A stretch of 10,288 nt of DNA. It comes from Lysobacterales bacterium (GTDB taxonomy: Bacteria > Pseudomonadota > Gammaproteobacteria > Xanthomonadales > Rhodanobacteraceae). The notes beneath the pieces are model-generated. The model made no database searches. It saw only the letters and a list, made by a program, of their open reading frames with translations, and had not been told where the DNA came from. A program made the translations under genes and the position numbers. The DNA lies in assembly GCA_013298265.1 (NCBI GenBank), contig JAAFHE010000075.1:1-10288 (forward strand). The letters run 5' to 3'. Shown piece by piece: positions 7,379 to 10,288 of the stretch (position 1 is its first letter; the number at the start of each line of letters is the position of its first letter).

Positions 7379-10288
7379 TTCGGCCGCCGCGCCTACCGCA
7401 TCCGGCACGCACGCGAGCAGGACATAACGCGCCTGTGCGAGCTGGAACGCCTGTGCTGGCGGCACACGCGCAGTTCCGAGGCGACGATCCGTGCGCGTAT
7501 CGCCGACTATCCGCAGGGCCAGTTCGTGCTCGAGCGCGAAGGGCAGGTACTCGGCGTCGTCTACAGCCAGCGCATCGCCGCGGTCGAAGCGCTGAACGGA
7601 CGCCGGGCAACGGACGTGCATGAACTGCACCGTGCCGACGGCGACGTGGTGCAATTGCTCGCGGTGAACATCGACCCGCAGGCGCAGAACCTGCGCTACG
7701 GCGACCAACTGCTGGAGTTCATGCTGCAGCGCTGCAGCCTGCTGCCGGGCGTGCGGCGCGTCGTCGGCGTGACCGTGTGCAAGTGCTATGACGCCAGCCT
7801 CGGCGAGACGCCGGAGGAGTACATAAGGCGCCGCGGCCCGGAGCAGGATCCGGTGCTCGCCTTCCATGCCAGCCACGGCGCGTCCATCGTGCGCCTGATG
7901 CGTGGCTATCGTCCGGACGATGTGCAGAACCGGACCCATGGCGTGCTCGTGTCCTACGACATCCTGGCCCGTGCCGAACTGCTGCGGCAGCGCGCGCCGC
8001 AGGACGGCGGCACCGGGGCGACGACAGCGCCGGGCCGTGAACACTTGTGCAATTTTCTGCGCGAGCAGGTTTTCGCCCTGCTGGCGGATGCGGCCACGGC
8101 ATTCAGCCCCGAGCGGCCATTCATGGAAATGGGCGTGGATTCCGCCGGCCTGCTGCAGCTACACCACCTACTGGAACAGGAATGCGGCCGGCGCCTGCCG
8201 AGTGCTTTCCTGTTCGAATTCAACAGCGTCGCCAAGGTCGCCCTGAAGCTGGGCCGGGAACCGGAAGCGCCGACGGCCGAGCATCGCGTGTCGGTTGCGC
8301 CCGTACCGACGGCGACGGCCCGCGCGGTGCTGGCGCCGCGCCGCGCCGGCGATACCGACATCGCCGTGATCGGTCTGTCCTGCCGCCTGCCGGGCGGTAT
8401 CGACGCGCCGGTGGATTTGTGGAATGTGCTGGCGGAGGGCCGCTGTGTCGTCGGCGCCTATCCACGCAAGCGCGGCGCCTGGCCGGATGCCCAGGCCTGG
8501 CCGGGCATCGACCAGGGCGGTTTCGTCGGCGACGCCGATGCGTTCGATGCGACCTTCTTCCGCATCTCGCCGGCCGAGGCGCAGCTGATGGATCCGCAGC
8601 AGCGCCTGGTGCTGGAGCTGGCGTGGTCGTGCCTGGAGGACGCGAACCTGCGTCCGGCCGACATCGCCGGCAGTGGCGTCGGCGTATTCGTCGGTGCCAG
8701 CAACAGCGACTACAGCCGCCGCCTGCAGGATGCCGGCGTCGAAGTGGAAGCGCACCTCGGCGTGGCCAGCTCGCTCGCGGTGATTGCCAATCGCGTGTCG
8801 TATTTCTTCGATCTGAGCGGACCCAGCCTGCTGATCGACACGGCCTGTTCGTCCTCGCTGGTCGCGCTGCATACGGCGATCCAGTCGCTGCGCCGCGACG
8901 AATGCAGCAGCGCCCTCGTGGCCGGCGTGAACCTGATCTGCCATCCGCACCTCTCGCTGGCCTATCACAAGGCCGGCATGCTCGCCGCGGACGGCCACTG
9001 CAAGGTGTTCGATGCGCGCGCCGACGGCTATGTGCGCGCCGAAGGCGCGGTGGTACTGCTGCTCAAGCCACTGCGCCGCGCGATTGCCGACGGCGACCGC
9101 GTCCACGCCGTGCTCAAGGGGTCGGCCATCAACCATGGCGGCCTCGCCGGCGGCCTGACCGTGCCCAACCCGGTTAAGCAGCGCGAGCTGCTGCTCAGTG
9201 CCTGGGACGATGCCGGCGTGCAGGCAGGACAGATCAGCTACATCGAAGCGCACGGCACCGGCACCTCACTCGGCGATCCCATCGAGGTGGAGGGCATACG
9301 CTCGGCCTATGCGCAGCGCGGTGGCACAACCGCAGGCGGTAGCTGCGGCCTGGGATCGCTCAAGAGCAATCTCGGCCATCTGGAATCCGCCGCCGGCCTG
9401 GCCGGCGTGCTCAAGACGATACTGGCTTTGCAGAGGCGCCAACTGCCGCCGACGGTGAACTTCGAGGCGCTCAATCCGAAGATCGACCTCGGCCAGGCGC
9501 TGCGCATCAACGATCGCCTGCGCGCCTGGGACGCGCCCGAGCGCCTCGCCGGCGTCAGCAGCTTCGGCTCCGGCGGCGCCAATGCCCATGTGGTGATCGG
9601 CGAGTTCATCGAACCTGCGGCGGCGACCGAGGACCGCCAGGCGCAACTGTTCGTGCTGTCGGCACCGGACCGCGAGCGGCTGCAGGTCTACGCCCAGCGC
9701 GTGGCGGACTGGTGCGAACACGCCGATGCCGCCGATTTCGGCGCGGCGATTCGCAGCTGGCAACTCGGCCGCACGCCGATGAAGGCGCGTCTGGCGCTCA
9801 AGCTCGCGAGCATCGGCGAACTCAAGGCGGCACTGGCGCTGTGGCTGTCGGGCAAGCAGCCCGCGCACGCCTGGTCCGGCGACGGCAGCGGCGATGCCAG
9901 CGCGGCGTTGTGGCAGACCCGCTCCGGCCGCCAGCTGATCGTGCAGGCGCTGCACGAGAACGATCTCGACCAGCTCGCCGCGCTGTGGACCTCGGGCATC
10001 GACATCGACTTCGCGCCGCTGCATCGCGGCGCGGGGCGGCGGGTCAGTGTGCCGACGTATCCGTTTGCCCAGGAACGCTTCTGGATTCCGGACACGGACC
10101 CTGCGCCGACGCCGGCTGCCTCGGCCCCGCTGCATCCGCTGCTGCACGCCAATGTGTCGGACCTGAGCCGGCAATGCTTCCGCTCGGTGCTCAGCGGCGA
10201 GGAACCTTTCCTGGCCGACCACCAGGTACGGCTGCGCGGCGTCGACGAACGCGTGCTGCCCGCGGTCGCCTACCTGGAAATGGCGCGC
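6014..10288 (+). CDS. trans-AT polyketide synthase with GNAT loading module (pseudo-MT-GNAT-ACP-KS-DH...), 3' end outside window
   Basis: The frame is open for 1425 codons from GTG 6014 to the window edge. Domains by residue: methyltransferase-like region 1-455, GNAT 461-650, ACP 677-745 (Ser710), KS 782-1198 (Cys945, His1080, His1122), post-KS linker ending in VPTYPFAQERFW near 1346-1358, and the start of a DH from about 1374 with catalytic His1403. The order and length of the first three domains match the loading modules of SxtA (saxitoxin), AprA (apratoxin) and GphF (gephyronic acid), and CurA in the GNAT-ACP part. In that family the GNAT domain decarboxylates malonyl-ACP and provides the acyl starter. 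No AT follows the KS, so extension depends on a trans AT. The methyltransferase motifs look degenerate, so acetyl is the likely starter. It begins 325 bases after the upstream PKS gene, on the same strand. Confidence 0.95.
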   Translation, partial: MEPIQCCYGYLATALIAGCGRLGVFDRLAAQPGIATDTLARELGASPGPLHAVLQDLHALGALQRGEDATWRLAGVQPTGRIDAFATLNALPIEALRDGEAALSLAALIRELPVRTAGDASDADVLVNGALNVLIAALLRTLDTRRASTALKRLEPALAAALRERWLSQGWLDQAEDALVCGAVDLLQSPAVATLIGYRPLLALQEPILRGDRQALADVHGQTGSAPARLDRALAFGAIDRADFLDDLRSEVAALLASDGESVGAVVGESGDALFAAVLQAVAEHNTGSSGARVVRPITVDAAGPQALYRGARDAAADAGLLVVHAGLERGGEAAPVDAALQVLAGDQPLYLDTDGNPRAAIAVLSDWQQELQRWADLPNVTRLLWLQSHATPVEPAATGRFDNACLQGMDALGGRELIGAEAFLCLAARCNWFNEASVHRYPAVAQACSASLHRFGRRAYRIRHAREQDITRLCELERLCWRHTRSSEATIRARIADYPQGQFVLEREGQVLGVVYSQRIAAVEALNGRRATDVHELHRADGDVVQLLAVNIDPQAQNLRYGDQLLEFMLQRCSLLPGVRRVVGVTVCKCYDASLGETPEEYIRRRGPEQDPVLAFHASHGASIVRLMRGYRPDDVQNRTHGVLVSYDILARAELLRQRAPQDGGTGATTAPGREHLCNFLREQVFALLADAATAFSPERPFMEMGVDSAGLLQLHHLLEQECGRRLPSAFLFEFNSVAKVALKLGREPEAPTAEHRVSVAPVPTATARAVLAPRRAGDTDIAVIGLSCRLPGGIDAPVDLWNVLAEGRCVVGAYPRKRGAWPDAQAWPGIDQGGFVGDADAFDATFFRISPAEAQLMDPQQRLVLELAWSCLEDANLRPADIAGSGVGVFVGASNSDYSRRLQDAGVEVEAHLGVASSLAVIANRVSYFFDLSGPSLLIDTACSSSLVALHTAIQSLRRDECSSALVAGVNLICHPHLSLAYHKAGMLAADGHCKVFDARADGYVRAEGAVVLLLKPLRRAIADGDRVHAVLKGSAINHGGLAGGLTVPNPVKQRELLLSAWDDAGVQAGQISYIEAHGTGTSLGDPIEVEGIRSAYAQRGGTTAGGSCGLGSLKSNLGHLESAAGLAGVLKTILALQRRQLPPTVNFEALNPKIDLGQALRINDRLRAWDAPERLAGVSSFGSGGANAHVVIGEFIEPAAATEDRQAQLFVLSAPDRERLQVYAQRVADWCEHADAADFGAAIRSWQLGRTPMKARLALKLASIGELKAALALWLSGKQPAHAWSGDGSGDASAALWQTRSGRQLIVQALHENDLDQLAALWTSGIDIDFAPLHRGAGRRVSVPTYPFAQERFWIPDTDPAPTPAASAPLHPLLHANVSDLSRQCFRSVLSGEEPFLADHQVRLRGVDERVLPAVAYLEMAR
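7394..7963 (+). other. GNAT-family decarboxylase/acyltransferase starter domain
   Basis: Residues 461-650 run from YRIRHA to VLVSYD. Residues corresponding to the functional set described for CurA GNAT are present: Trp482 in ERLCW, Thr587 in VVGVTVCK, His618 in AFHASHGA and Arg633 in GYRPDD. The spacings Trp-Thr 105 and His-Arg 15 fit that family. In CurA this domain decarboxylates malonyl-CoA and loads acetyl onto the ACP. In trans-AT lines such as pederin, onnamide and rhizoxin, GNAT domains also open the assembly line. Confidence 0.88.
8042..8248 (+). other. acyl carrier protein domain of the loading module
   Basis: Residues 677-745 form a carrier domain with the phosphopantetheine Ser710 in MGVDSAGL and the closing FLFEFNSV motif. 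It would hold malonyl and then acetyl for the GNAT domain and pass the starter to the KS that begins about 37 residues later. Confidence 0.92.
8357..9607 (+). other. ketosynthase domain of the first extension module
   Basis: Residues 782-1198 are a complete KS with Cys945 in DTACSSS, His1080 in EAHGTGT and His1122 in NLGHLESAAG. It differs visibly from the two KS domains of the upstream gene, for example GGLTVPNPVKQ where they read SLTAPN or TLTAPN. Its place directly after the loading ACP means it should accept the starter acyl group and make the first condensation. Confidence 0.95.
10133..10288 (+). other. dehydratase domain, N-terminal fragment
   Basis: From residue 1374 the sequence reads like a PKS DH start: HPLLHANV, then EPFLADHQV with the catalytic His1403, then VLPAVAYLEMARA. 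The usual HxxxGxxxxP signature is altered. The glycine falls six residues after His and the proline 13 after, and the Gly normally following LP is Ala1417. The catalytic Asp would be beyond the window, so activity cannot be judged. Confidence 0.8.

Noticed and set aside
6578..8044. 488-codon minus-strand frame opposite the loading-module gene
   Set aside because: It covers the GNAT domain and the methyltransferase-like region coded on the other strand, and its low-complexity translation shows no family features.

Overview
The window is part of a modular trans-acyltransferase (trans-AT) polyketide synthase (PKS) cluster from a high-GC bacterium. Codons end mostly in G or C, and start and stop signals are of bacterial type. 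The domain style resembles proteobacterial trans-AT systems, but the sequence does not fix a genus. Both genes are on the plus strand and both are cut by the window edges.

Positions 1-5688 hold the 3' part of a PKS gene. In order it has the end of a ketosynthase (KS), a ketoreductase (KR), an acyl carrier protein (ACP), a complete KS, a second ACP, and a 70-residue tail ending in DEYERMTF. Neither module has an acyltransferase (AT) domain or a GHSxG motif, and each KS is followed by a linker ending in the LPTYPF signature. This supports loading of extender units by a separate AT. No thioesterase is present, so the chain is probably passed to another protein.

Positions 5689-6013 are the only intergenic space. 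They hold a GC-rich hairpin just after the stop codon, a second small hairpin, and a 152-bp AT-richer block. That block has 19-bp imperfect terminal inverted repeats and a central dyad, so it looks like a non-autonomous MITE-type insertion. A ribosome binding site lies just beyond its right end.

Positions 6014-10288 hold the 5' part of a second PKS gene that starts with a chain-initiation module. This consists of a degenerate methyltransferase-like region, a GNAT-family decarboxylase/acyltransferase domain with its key residues, and an ACP. It resembles the front end of SxtA, AprA, GphF and CurA. A KS and the start of a dehydratase (DH) follow. The likely reaction is decarboxylation of malonyl-ACP to acetyl-ACP, then one condensation by the KS.

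The starter gene lies downstream of a gene that encodes mid- or late-chain modules. Gene order is therefore probably not the order of biosynthesis. The overall system is of a known class. The points most worth a second look are the apparently inactivated methyltransferase in the loading module and the MITE-like element immediately before the starter gene.
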